From: Pseudomonas poae
GTDB taxonomy: Bacteria; Pseudomonadota; Gammaproteobacteria; Pseudomonadales; Pseudomonadaceae
Assembly (NCBI GenBank): GCA_004000515.1
Contig: CP034537.1
Coordinates: 4,478,001 to 4,542,000 of the forward strand
Reading direction: 5' to 3'
Length of the DNA stretch: 64,000 nucleotides
The translations under genes and the position numbers were made by a program. The notes beneath the pieces were generated by a model. The model was not told the origin of the DNA and did not search any database. It saw nothing but the letters and a program-made list of their open reading frames with translations. Shown piece by piece: positions 1 to 10,101 of this stretch; the stretch's first letter is position 1, and each line of letters starts with the position of its first letter.

Positions 1-2
1 AG

Positions 3-539
3 TCTCCCAGCCTCGCCGAGATCGCCGAGGCGTTCGGTTTTGCCTCGCGCAGCGTGGCGCGCAAGCATGTGCTGGCGTTGACCGACGCCGGTTTTATCGA
101 GGTCAACCCCAACCAGGCCCGGGGCATTCGCTTGCTCAACCAACCGGCACGCCCGGAATGGCTGGATGTGCCGGTGCTTGGCCGTGTTGCCGCAGGTTTG
201 CCCATCGGCGCCGATGCCGAGGTGCACAGCCGCTTGCAACTCGATCCCGCCACGTTTGTGAAAACTCCGGATTACCTGTTGCGGGTGCAGGGCGACTCGA
301 TGATCGAGGACGGTATCCTCGACGGTGACCTGGTGGGCGTGCGCCGCAGTGCCGAAGCCTTGAACGGGCAGATTGTGGTGGCGCGCCTGGACGGTGAAGT
401 GACCATCAAACGTTTTGAACGCAATGGCGACAGTGTGCGCCTGCTGCCGCGCAACCCTGCGTATCAACCCATCGTGGTAGGGCCCGATCAGGACCTGGCC
501 ATCGAAGGAGTGTTCTGCGGCTTGGTGAGGCAAGGCTGA
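3..539 (+). CDS. lexA2: LexA repressor, 5' end outside window (lexA2 of the imu cassette)
   Basis: This is the C-terminal part of a LexA-type SOS repressor and self-cleaving S24 peptidase. The frame is open from base 3, so the true start lies upstream of the window. The first visible residues (SLAEIAEAFGFASRSVARKH) are the winged-helix recognition region. The self-cleavage site is the Ala-Gly in GRVAAGLP. The catalytic Ser is in GDSM and the general-base Lys in VTIKRFE. RecA-stimulated cleavage would derepress the cassette. The stop overlaps the imuA start by one base (TGATG), so the two are translationally coupled. The lexA2-imuA-imuB-dnaE2 order is the classic split mutasome arrangement known from P. 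putida, which supports calling this the second LexA rather than the housekeeping one. That last step is inferred from context. Confidence 0.93.
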   Translation, partial: SPSLAEIAEAFGFASRSVARKHVLALTDAGFIEVNPNQARGIRLLNQPARPEWLDVPVLGRVAAGLPIGADAEVHSRLQLDPATFVKTPDYLLRVQGDSMIEDGILDGDLVGVRRSAEALNGQIVVARLDGEVTIKRFERNGDSVRLLPRNPAYQPIVVGPDQDLAIEGVFCGLVRQG

Positions 540-1153
540 TGGGCGCCGTCGTTGCACTGGACACGCTGTTCAATGGCGGTCGCGTGTGGAAAGGCCGGCC
601 CGCCGCGCCACCTGCCAGTGTGCACCCCACGGGGCTCAAGGCGCTGGATGCGGTGCTGCCCACGGGCGGTTGGCCGGAGTCGGCCCTGAGCGAAATCCTG
701 ATGGCGAAGGAGGGCGTGGGCGAGTTGCAACTGGTGCTGCCGACCCTGGCGCGCTTATCAACGGCAGGCGAGCGGATTGTGCTGGTGGCGCCGCCCTACA
801 CGCCGTATCCCCATGCCTGGCTGAACGCCGGGGTGGATTTGCGCCTGCTCTCGGTGATCCAGGCCGAGGAGCGTGACGCGCTGTGGGCGGTGGAGCAATG
901 CCTGCGCTCCGGCAGTTGCGGCGCGGTGCTGTGCTGGCCGCGCAAGGCCGATGACCGTGCGTTGCGGCGCTTGCAGGTGGCGGCGGAAACCGGGCAGACC
1001 CTGGCGTTTGCCTGGCGCGCCTTGAGCGAGGCGATCAACTCGTCACCGGCTGCTTTGCGCCTGGCGGTCGAGGCCAAGCCAGCGCAAGTGCGGGTGCTCA
1101 AGTGCCGGGGCGGGTTGGCCCATCCGGCGCCGATTGCCTTGGCGGGGCATTGA
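539..1153 (+). CDS. imuA: ImuA, mutasome accessory protein (SulA/RecA-like)
   Basis: This 204-residue protein matches ImuA, the small RecA/SulA-related partner of ImuB and DnaE2 in damage-induced mutagenesis. Recognisable family features are the N-terminal HPTGLKALDAVLPTGGWPES segment, an SEI-type strand, and the central LVAPPYTPYPHAWLNAGVDL segment. It has no intact Walker A, as expected for the ImuA group. The ATG overlaps the lexA2 stop (TGATG), and imuB starts 8 bases after its stop, so the genes read as one operon. The frame is intact. ImuA is thought to help recruit or regulate the error-prone complex on DNA; its precise biochemical role is not settled. Confidence 0.92.
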   Translation: MGAVVALDTLFNGGRVWKGRPAAPPASVHPTGLKALDAVLPTGGWPESALSEILMAKEGVGELQLVLPTLARLSTAGERIVLVAPPYTPYPHAWLNAGVDLRLLSVIQAEERDALWAVEQCLRSGSCGAVLCWPRKADDRALRRLQVAAETGQTLAFAWRALSEAINSSPAALRLAVEAKPAQVRVLKCRGGLAHPAPIALAGH

Positions 1154-1160
1154 GGTTGCC

Positions 1161-2574
1161 ATGCGCTGGGTGTGTATTGTCTTCCCGCAATTGGCGCTGG
1201 ACGGGGTGCAGCGTGCGCATCCCGAGCCGGACCAGCCCCTGGCCCTGCTGGCCGGTACGCCGCAGCGGCGCGTGTTGCAAACCGTCAACGAGGCGGCCCG
1301 CGCCTTGGGCCTGCGCCCAGGGCAATCCCTGACCGCCGCCCATGCCCTGGCCAAGACCTTCGCCAGCGCCGAATACGACCCCGCCGAGATTGAGCGCTGG
1401 CAGCAGTTTCTCGCGGCCTGGGCCTACCGTTTCAGCTCTCAGGTCAGCCTGTATTACCCACGAGCCTTGCTGTTCGAGATCGAGTCGAGCCTGGGATTGT
1501 TCGGGCCATGGCCGCAGTTTGAAGCACGCTTGCGCAAGGAGCTGACCGAGCTGGGTTTTCGTCACCGCATCGTCGCCGCGCCGAACCCGGCGGCAGCGCG
1601 GGTGCTGGCGAACCTCTACGATGGCCTGGCGGTGGCCGATGATGAACGGTTGATGCAGGCGCTGGCGCCATTGCCCATCGACCGTGCCGGTCTTGACCCG
1701 CAGGCGGCTACCGCCTTGTCGCGCATGGGCCTGCGCACCCTGGCCCAGGTGCAGGCGTTGCCTCGGCATACCTTGGCGCGGCGTTTCGAGGCCGACCTGC
1801 TCAAGCACGGATGCCTTGGCCGGGCAGCGCCCGCTGGCCTTGGCGTTCTATCAGCCGCCGGACCAGTTCGATGTGCGCATCGAGTTGAATTACGACGTGC
1901 AATCCCACCAGGCCCTGCTGTTTCCCCTGCGGCGCTTGACCGGTGACCTGTCTGCGTTCCTGTGCGGGCGCGACAGTGGTGTGCAGCGTTTTGACCTGCA
2001 CCTGGAACATGCCCAGGCACCCGACAGTGTGATCAAGGTCGGCCTGCTCAGTGCCGAGCGTGAGCCGGCGATGCTGTTCGAGTTGGCCCGTGGGCGCCTG
2101 GAGCAAGTACAGGTGACGTCACCCGTGCGCGGCTTTCGCCTGGTGGCCCAGGACCTGCCGGTGTTCGTGCCGCAGCGCCAGGATCTGTTCGACGACCGCC
2201 CGCAACAGACCCTGCCTTGGGAGCAACTGCGTGAACGCCTGCGCGCGCGCCTGGGGGATGAGGCCGTACAAGGCCTGCGTTTTCACGCCGACCATCGCCC
2301 CGAGTGCGCCTGGCAAGCGGCGACTGACAGCCGTTCTGGGACAACCCTGAATAAAGTCCAGCGTCCCGGTTGGTTGTTGCACGAGCCGACCTTGCTGACC
2401 GAGCACGGCCTACAGGTCCTGATGGGCCCGGAGCGCATCGAGTCCGGCTGGTGGGACGGTGCCGATATTCGTCGTGACTACTACCTGGTCCAGACCCGCG
2501 CCGGCCAACAAGGCTGGGCGTTCCGCACTGTAGGGCAGGGCGATGAGCTGTGGCTGCAAGGCTGGTTTGCATGA
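1161..2574 (+). CDS. imuB: ImuB, Y-family-polymerase-like mutasome hub (apparent frameshift)
   Basis: ImuB is a catalytically inactive Y-family-like protein that bridges the beta clamp, ImuA and DnaE2 during SOS mutagenesis. I place the start at [16 protein letters not shown] (1161). The N-terminus lacks the acidic catalytic residue of active Y polymerases, as usual for ImuB. The polymerase-like core includes [15 protein letters not shown]. The reading frame breaks near 1809. Upstream residues end in FEADLLKH, and the family continues with [18 protein letters not shown] in another frame. Restoring two bases (CACGGATG to CACCTGGATG) gives a 471-residue protein of normal length. This is the only two-base loss in the window. 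The stop overlaps the dnaE2 start (ATGA). Confidence 0.92.
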
Positions 2575-5500
2575 GCTACGCCGAGCTGCATTGCCTGTCC
2601 AATTTCAGCTTCCAGCGCGGTGCGTCGAGTGCGCTGGAGTTGTTCGAGCGTGCCAAGCATCAGGGCTACAGCGCGCTGGCGATCACCGATGAATGCACGT
2701 TGTCGGGCATCGTGCGCGCCTGGCAAGCGGCGAAAGCGGTGGAGTTACCGCTGATTATCGGCAGTGAGATGCGCCTCGAAAACGGTCCGAAACTGGTGCT
2801 GCTAGTGGAAGACCTCAGTGGCTACCAGCACCTGTGTCGCTTGATCACCCTGGCCCGACGCCGTGCAGAAAAGGGCAGTTACCGCTTGCTGCAAGAGGAC
2901 TTCGAACAACCACTGCCCGGTCTGTTGGCACTGTGGGTCGCTGAAGACAGCAACACCCAGGTCGATATCCAATGGCTGCGCCGCACCTTCGGCGAACGCC
3001 TGTGGCTGGCGGTGCACCTGCACTGCGGCCAGGACGATGCGCGTCATTTGGAGCAACGCTTGCAGTTGGCTGCCAGCCTGCATATCCCGGCGGTGGCCTG
3101 TGGCGATGTGCACATGCATGCCCGTGGCCGCCGCGCCCTGCAAGACACCATGACCGCCATCCGTCACCACGTGCCGGTGGCCGAAGCCGGTACGCGCCTG
3201 CACCCCAATGGCGAGCGGCATTTGCGCAGTCTGGATGCCTTGGCCGCGTTGTACCCGCAGGCCTTGCTCGATGAAACCCAGGCCATCGCTCGCCGCTGCA
3301 CCTTCGACCTCAGCCAGTTGCGCTACCACTACCCGCGTGAGTTGGTACCCGCTGGCCACGACGCCAAATCCTGGCTGCGCACGGTGACCGAAGAAGGCAT
3401 CGCCCTACGTTGGCCAGAGGGCGTGGATACCAAGACCTTGCAGCAGATCAACAATGAGCTGGAGCTGATCAGCGAGTTGGGTTACGAGAGCTACTTCCTC
3501 ACCGTGCACGACATCGTGCGCTTCGCCCGCAGCCGCTCGATCCTGTGCCAGGGGCGGGGTTCGGCGGCCAACTCGGCGGTGTGCTTTGCCCTGGGCATCA
3601 CCGAGATCAACCCCAGCCTGATGAACATGTTGTTCGAACGCTTCCTGTCCCGCGAGCGCAACGAACCGCCGGACATCGACGTGGACTTCGAACACGAGCG
3701 CCGCGAGGAAGTGCTGCAGTACGTGTTCCAGCGCTACGGCCGCACCCGCGCGGCGCTGACGGCGGTGGTCAGCAGTTACCACGCCGCTGGGGCGGTGCGC
3801 GATGTGGCCAAGGCCCTGGGCTTGCCGCCGGACCAGATCAACGCACTGGCCGACTGCTGCGGGCGCTGGAGCGACGATGCGCCGCCGCTGGAGCGTTTGC
3901 GTGAAGGCGGCTTCGACCCCGAAAGCCCGCTGCTGCGCCGCGTGCTTACGCTTACCCAACAATTGATCGGCTTCCCCGGCACCTGTCCCAGCACCCTGGC
4001 GGCTTTGTGATCTCCGAATACCCGCTGGACACCCTGGTGCCGGTGGAAAATGCCGCCATGGCCGAGCGCACCATCATCCAGTGGGACAAGGACGACCTGG
4101 ATGCGGTCGGCTTGCTTAAGGTGGACATTCTGGCGCTGGGCATGCTCAGCGCGATCCGCCGCTGCTTTGACTTGCTGCGTCGCCATCGCAATCGTGACCT
4201 GGCCCTGGCGAGCATTCCCAAGGAAGACGCCGACACCTACGCGATGATCAGCAAGGCCGACACCATCGGTGTGTTCCAGATCGAATCGCGGGCGCAGATG
4301 TCGATGCTGCCCAGGCTCAAGCCCCAGACTTTTTACGACTTGGTCATCGAAGTGGCGATTGTGCGACCGGGGCCGATCCAGGGCGGCATGGTGCACCCGT
4401 ATCTGCGCCGGCGGAACAAGGAGGAGGAGACCACCTATCCCTCGCCACAATTGAAAGCTGTGCTGGAACGCACCCTGGGCATCCCGTTGTTCCAGGAGCA
4501 AGTGATGCAGATCGCCATGGTCGCTGCCGACTACGGCCCCGGCGAGGCCGACCAGTTGCGCCGCTCCATGGCGGCCTGGAAACGCCACGGCGGCCTGGAG
4601 CCGCATCAAGAGCGCCTGCGCAGCGGCATGCTGAAAAATGGCTACAGCGAAGCGTTTGCCGCGCAGATTTTTGAGCAGATCAAAGGCTTTGGCAGCTACG
4701 GTTTTCCCGAATCCCACGCTGCCAGTTTCGCCTTGCTGACCTACGCCAGTTGCTGGCTCAAGTGCCATGAACCGGCGGCCTTCGCCTGCGCGCTGATCAA
4801 CAGCTGGCCCATGGGTTTCTACAGCCCGGATCAGATTCTGCAGGATGCGCGGCGCCACAAACTGCAGATCCGCCCGGTGGACGTGCTGGCCAGCGACTGG
4901 GATTGCAGCCTGGAGCCCATCGACGGCCAGCAACCGGCGATTCGTATGGGCTTGCGCATGATCTCGGGGTTTCGCGAAGAGGATGGGCGGCGCATCGAGG
5001 CGGTGCGTCAGCGCCAGGTATTCAGCGACATCGCCGACCTGGATGAGCGTGCCGGGCTGGATGCTCGCGCTCAAGCACTGTTGGCGGATTCGGGGGCCTT
5101 GCGTGCGTTGGCCGGTAACCGACACAAGGCGCGCTGGGAAGTGGCGGGGGTGCACAAGCAGCTTGGATTGTTTGCCGGCTTGCCCAGCCCCGATGAAGCG
5201 GTGGTGGAGCTGCCGGCACCGACGGTGGTGAAGACCTGCAGGCGGACTACGCCACCGTCGGTACCACTCTTGGCCCGCATCCGTTGGCGTTGTTGCGCGC
5301 CGAGCTGCGTAAGCGACGTTGCCGCAGCTCTCTTGAATTGATGGCGGTGGAGCACGGGCGCAATGTCAGCGTCGCGGGGTTGGTCACCGGTCGCCAGCGC
5401 CCAGGCACCGCAAGTGGCGTGACCTTTGTCACCCTGGAAGATGAATTCGGTAACCTCAATGTGGTGGTATGGCGCGACCTGGCCGAACGCCAGCGCCAGG

Positions 5501-5640
5501 CACTGGTGGGCTCGCGGCTGCTGAAAGTGGACGGGCGCTGGGAGGCGGTGGGCGAGGTACGACACCTGATCGCGGGGCGCCTTACCGACCTGACGCCGCT
5601 GCTGGAAGGGATTAATGTGCGCAGTCGGGATTTTCATTGA
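2571..5640 (+). CDS. dnaE2: Error-prone DNA polymerase DnaE2 (two apparent frameshifts)
   Basis: DnaE2 (ImuC) is the C-family polymerase that performs SOS translesion synthesis with ImuA and ImuB. The start [14 protein letters not shown] overlaps the imuB stop and begins the PHP domain. The polymerase active-site block is clear at [18 protein letters not shown], whose aspartates bind the metal. An OB-fold segment follows near the C-terminus ([19 protein letters not shown]). Two breaks interrupt the frame. One is in a CCCC run near 3973-3976, where one extra C restores [19 protein letters not shown]. The other is in GGTGG near 5227, where one extra G restores [19 protein letters not shown]. 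Repaired length is 1023 residues, which matches the family. Both breaks look like base-calling errors rather than decay. Confidence 0.94.
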
Positions 5641-5749
5641 GGCCAGTGGCGTCTGCGCCCGTAACCCCCTAAGTTATACCGGATGAAACCATCCGCCCGT
5701 GGTGCGCTCCAAATTTTGCGACCGTCTTCCCTTTGCGCAGAGCCCAACG

Positions 5750-7449
5750 ATGCAATTCTTATCCAACCCCCACGGCTGTGAAGGCTGGGCCGGTGAAATG
5801 GCCCAGCGGATCCGCGCGTTCGATTGGTCAGCCACTGACCTGGGCCCCATCGACCGCTGGTCCACCAGCCTGGCGTGCACCGTGCAGATGATGTTGGCGT
5901 CACCTGTACCGATGGTGATGCTGTGGGGGCGGTTGGGCTACATGATCTACAACGACAGTTATTCAGCGTTTGCGGGTGGTCGGCACCCTTATTTGCTGGG
6001 CACGCCGGTGGAGCTGGGTTGGCCGGAAGTGGCCGATTTCAATCGGCATGTGGTGGACACCTGCCTGGCGGGCGGAACTCTGTCGTTCAACAACAAGGAC
6101 CTGGTGCTGTTGCGTAATGGCAAACCGGAGAATGTGTGGCTGGACCTCTACTACAGCCCGGTCGCTGGCGATAACCAGCAACCGGCCGGTGTGTTGGCAA
6201 TTGTGGTGGAAACCACTGAACACGTGCACTCAGAACGCCTGCGCCAGGAACTGACCCATAACCTGGAGCAGCGGGTAGCTGCCGAGGTGCAAGCGCGCTC
6301 CGCCGCCGAGGACCAGTTGCGTCAGTCGCAGAAGTTGGAGGCCATTGGCGGCCTCACCGGTGGCGTGGCCCACGACTTCAATAACCTGCTGCAGGTGATC
6401 GCCGGCAACCTGCACCTGCTGGCCCGTCATGAGCCGGATAACGCCCAGGTGCAGCGCCGTGTGGCAGCGGCCATTGCGGCCGTGGAGCGCGGTGCCAAGC
6501 TGTCGTCGCAACTGCTCGCGTTTGCCCGGCGCCAACCGTTGTCGCCTGCCGTCTACAACCCGCAGCGCATCTACGCGGGCCTGGGCGAACTGCTGCAACG
6601 GGCGCTGGGCGAAACCATCCATATCGACGTGCAACTGCCTCAAGACTCCTGGTGCATCAACGTCGACCGCAACCAACTGGAAAACGCGCTGCTCAACCTG
6701 GCGATCAATGCCCGTGACGCCATGAAGGGCGAGGGCGTGATTCGGATTACCGGCGAAAACATTATCCTCAACCCCGCCGATTGCGCGGGTAAAAGCATCA
6801 AGCCCGGCGAGTATGTGCGCCTGGCGGTGACGGACACCGGCGTCGGCATGCCGCCTTCAATCCTCAAGCGCGCGTTTGAACCGTTTTTCACCACCAAGCG
6901 CGAAGGCCACGGCACCGGCCTGGGCCTGAGCATGGTATTTGGCTTTGTGCGCCAGAGCGGCGGGCATGTGGAGATGTGGAGCGAGGAGGGCAAGGGCTCG
7001 GTGGTGCAGATGTATTTCCCCATAGCCTGGACCCGGAAAGCTTCGATGCGCCTATCGACCAGGTGCCACACAGCGGCGGACAGGAAACCATCCTGGTGGT
7101 GGAAGACAACGAAGGTGTGCGCCTGACCGTCGTCGAGTTGCTGGAACAGTCGGGCTACACCGTACTCACCGCCGAAGACGGCGACCGCGCGATGCTGGCG
7201 CTGGAAGGCGGCTTGCAGCCCGACCTGATTTTTACCGACGTGGTCATGCCTGGCCGCCTCAAGAGTACCGACCTGGCCGATTGGGCCCGCGCGCAACAAC
7301 CGCCGGTGGCGGTGCTGTTCACCTCCGGCCACACACGCGACATCCTTTCCAGCAATCACCTGCTGAGCCCCGATATTCATTTGCTGAGCAAACCCTACAG
7401 CCCCGAAGCCCTGACGCAACGGGTGCGCAGCGTGCTCACCGCTCGATAA
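5750..7449 (+). CDS. Hybrid sensor histidine kinase with C-terminal receiver (apparent frameshift)
   Basis: This is a soluble hybrid two-component kinase of about 566 residues. The order is an N-terminal PAS-like sensor (with MVMLWGRLGYMIYND), a short coiled coil, and a HisKA box with the phospho-acceptor His in GGVAHDFNNLLQ. The HATPase domain follows with N box NLAINARDAM, DTGVGMP and GTGLGLS. The receiver (TILVVEDNEGVR..FTDVVMPG..LSKPYS) carries the acceptor Asp. No membrane segment is seen. The frame breaks in a CCCC run at 7017-7020; one extra C joins QMYFP to HSLDPESFDAPIDQVP. I chose the ATG at 5750 because conserved sequence begins there; a GTG at 5699 is possible. The sensor resembles that of the kinase at 37897-40391. 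The signal is unknown. uvrA2 starts 8 bases downstream. Confidence 0.88.
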
Positions 7450-7457
7450 GGTTGACC

Positions 7458-9967
7458 ATGACTTCACAGCGCAATATCCCCCAACACCTCGGTTTCGTGC
7501 GGGTACGTGGCGCCCGCGAACACAACCTGCGCAACGTCGATGTGGACATTCCCCGCGATGTCCTGGTGGTGTTCACCGGGGTATCGGGTTCGGGCAAGTC
7601 GTCCCTGGCGTTTTCCACGGTGTATGCCGAGGCGCAGCGGCGGTATTTCGAGTCGGTGGCGCCGTATGCGCGGCGGCTGATTGATCAGGTCGGCGTACCG
7701 GACGTGGATTCCATCGAAGGCCTGCCACCCGCCGTGGCCCTGCAACAACAGCGCGGCACGCCGAGTGCGCGCTCGTCGGTGGGCAGCGTCACCACCTTGT
7801 CGAGCCTGATCCGCATGTTGTATTCCCGTGCTGGCAGTTACCCGCCGGGGCAGGCGATGCTGTATGCCGAGGACTTTTCGCCCAACCTGCCACAAGGCGC
7901 TTGTCCCCAGTGCCACGGCCTGGGGCGTGTGTATGAAGTGACTGAAGCGCTGATGGTGCCCGACCCCTCGCTGACCATCCGCCAGCGCGCGGTGGCGTCT
8001 TGGCCGCTCGCGTGGCAGGGCCAGAACCAACGCGACATCCTGGTGACCTTGGGTTATGACGTGGACATCCCGTGGCGCGACCTGCCGAAAAAGCAGCGCG
8101 ACTGGATCCTGTTCACCGAAGAAACCCCGACTGCACCGGTGTATGCGGGCTTCACCCCGGAACAAACCCGCGATGCGTTGAAACGCAAGCTGGAGCCGAG
8201 TTACCAGGGCACGTTCATGGGCGCACGGCGTTATGTCTTGCACACCTTCACCCACACTCAAAGTGCGCTGATGAAAAGCGCGTGTCGCAGTTCATGCAGG
8301 GCAGCGCCTGCCCGTCGTGCGCGGGCAAGCGCCTCAACAAGGCCGCGCTGTCGGTGAAGTTTGCCGGGGTGGACATTGGTGAGCTGTCGCAACTGTCGCT
8401 GGCACAGTTGGCCGACCTGCTGCGCCCGGTGGCGGCGGGGCAGGACAAGATGAAACTGTCGGTGGAAAAACGCTTGGCGGCGCAACGCATTGCCCAGGAC
8501 TTGTTGGAGCGCGTCAGCACCTTGACCGAGTTGGGCTTGGGTTACCTGTCCCTTGAGCGCAGTACACCGACCTTGTCGTCCGGAGAGTTGCAGCGGTTGC
8601 GGTTGGCCACGCAATTGGGCTCGCAGTTGTTCGGCGTGATCTACGTGCTGGACGAACCCTCCGCAGGCTTGCACCCCGCCGATGGTGAGGCGTTGTTTAG
8701 CGCGTTGGATCGGTTGAAAGCAGCGGGCAATTCGTTGTTTGTGGTGGAGCATGACCTGGAAACCATGCGCCGCGCCGACTGGCTGATCGATGTCGGCCCG
8801 GCGGCCGGCGAGCACGGTGGGCAAGTGTTGTACAGCGGGCCACCGGCCGGTTTGGCAGAGATTGAAGCGTCACAGACCCGCGAGTATTTGTTTGCCGAAA
8901 AGCGCGTGTCGACCCCGGTGCGTCGCGAGCCCAGCGGCTGGTTGAAGTTGGAAGGCGTGACGCGCAATAACCTCAAGGACCTGAACGTGGATTTCCCGTT
9001 GGGCTGCTTCACGGCGGTGACCGGAATTTCTGGCTCGGGCAAGTCCAGCCTGGTCAGCCAGGCACTGCTGGAACTGGTCGGCAGTGGTCTGGGCCGTGTG
9101 CTGGAAAGCGACGAAGAACCGAGCCTGGAAGATGACGCACCGCAAACCAGCGGCGGGCGAATCAGTGCCGGGCTGGAGCACGTCCGACGCCTGGTGCAAG
9201 TGGACCAGAAGCCCATCGGCCGCACGCCTCGTTCCAACCTGGCGACCTACACTGGGTTGTTCGACAACGTACGCAAACTGTTTGCCGCCACGCCGGCGGC
9301 CAAGAAACGTCACTACGACGCCGGGCAGTTCTCCTTCAACGTCGCCAAGGGCCGTTGCCCCAACTGTGAAGGCGAAGGTTTTGTCAGCGTCGAGTTGCTG
9401 TTCATGCCCAGCGTGTATGCGCCATGCCCCACCTGTCACGGTGCGCGCTACAACCCCGAGACCCTGGCGATCCAATGGCAAGGCTTGAACATCGCCCAAG
9501 TGCTGGGGTTGACGGTGGAGCAGGCAGTCGAAGTGTTCGCCGAGCAGCCTGGGGTGCTGCGCTCATTGCAGGTACTGCGCGATATCGGCTTGGGTTACCT
9601 GCGCCTGGGTCAGCCGGCTACAGAGTTGTCCGGCGGTGAAGCGCAGCGCATCAAGCTGGCCACTGAACTGCAACGCAATGCACGGGGCGCCACCTTGTAT
9701 GTGCTGGATGAGCCGACCACTGGCTTGCATCCACGGGACGTGGACCGCTTGCTCAGCCAGTTGAATCACTTGGTGGAGGCTGGGCATACGGTGGTTGTGG
9801 TCGAGCATGAAATGCGCGTAGTCGCGCAGAGTGATTGGGTGATCGATATAGGCCCGGGGGCGGGGGACTTGGGGGGCAAGGTCGTAGATTGCGGCAAGCC
9901 GCAGAAAGTCGCCAAAAGCAAAGCCAGCCGCACCGCACCCTTCCTGGCCCGCGAGCTGACCTTGTAG
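7458..9967 (+). CDS. UvrA2-type excinuclease ABC subunit A paralogue (apparent frameshift)
   Basis: This is a class II UvrA-like ABC ATPase of about 836 residues. The first Walker A is GVSGSGKSSL (about residues 36-45), and the first zinc module starts with CPQC near residue 147. Canonical UvrA has roughly 100 more residues between these, forming the UvrB-binding domain, so this protein appears to lack it, as UvrA2 proteins do. The second half has GISGSGKSSL, a CPNCEGEG/CPTCHG zinc module, signature LSGGEAQRIKLA and Walker B VLDEPTTGLHP. The frame breaks in an AAAA run at 8273-8276; one extra A restores LMKKRVSQFMQGSACPSC. UvrA2 proteins are linked to DNA-damage or drug tolerance, but cannot simply replace UvrA with UvrB. 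A long inverted repeat begins at its stop codon. Confidence 0.92.
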
Positions 9968-10096
9968 TGAGCGGGCTTGCCCCGCGCTGGGGGGCGAAGC
10001 CGCCCTAACCGGGACGCCGCGGTGTTTCAGGAAGACCGAGGTGTATGGATTTTGGGCGGCTTCGCCCCCCCAGCGCGGGGCAAGCCCGCTCACTAC
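9964..10096 (+). repeat. Long REP-type inverted repeat between uvrA2 and the transketolase gene
   Basis: Two nearly perfect inverted arms of about 43 bases (9964-10007 and 10054-10096) flank a loop of about 46 bases. The arms begin GTAGTGAGCGGGCTTGCCCC and include GGCGAAGCCGCCCTA. The element sits between converging genes and could act as a bidirectional terminator or transcript-end stabiliser. A close relative with a different loop lies at 44993-45127. Confidence 0.9.
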
Positions 10097-10101
10097 AATG
10101 A

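Noticed and set aside
3776..5155. Long minus-strand open frame inside dnaE2
   Set aside because: It is antisense to conserved polymerase sequence and has no domain, and codon-position GC bias in this genus commonly leaves such frames open.
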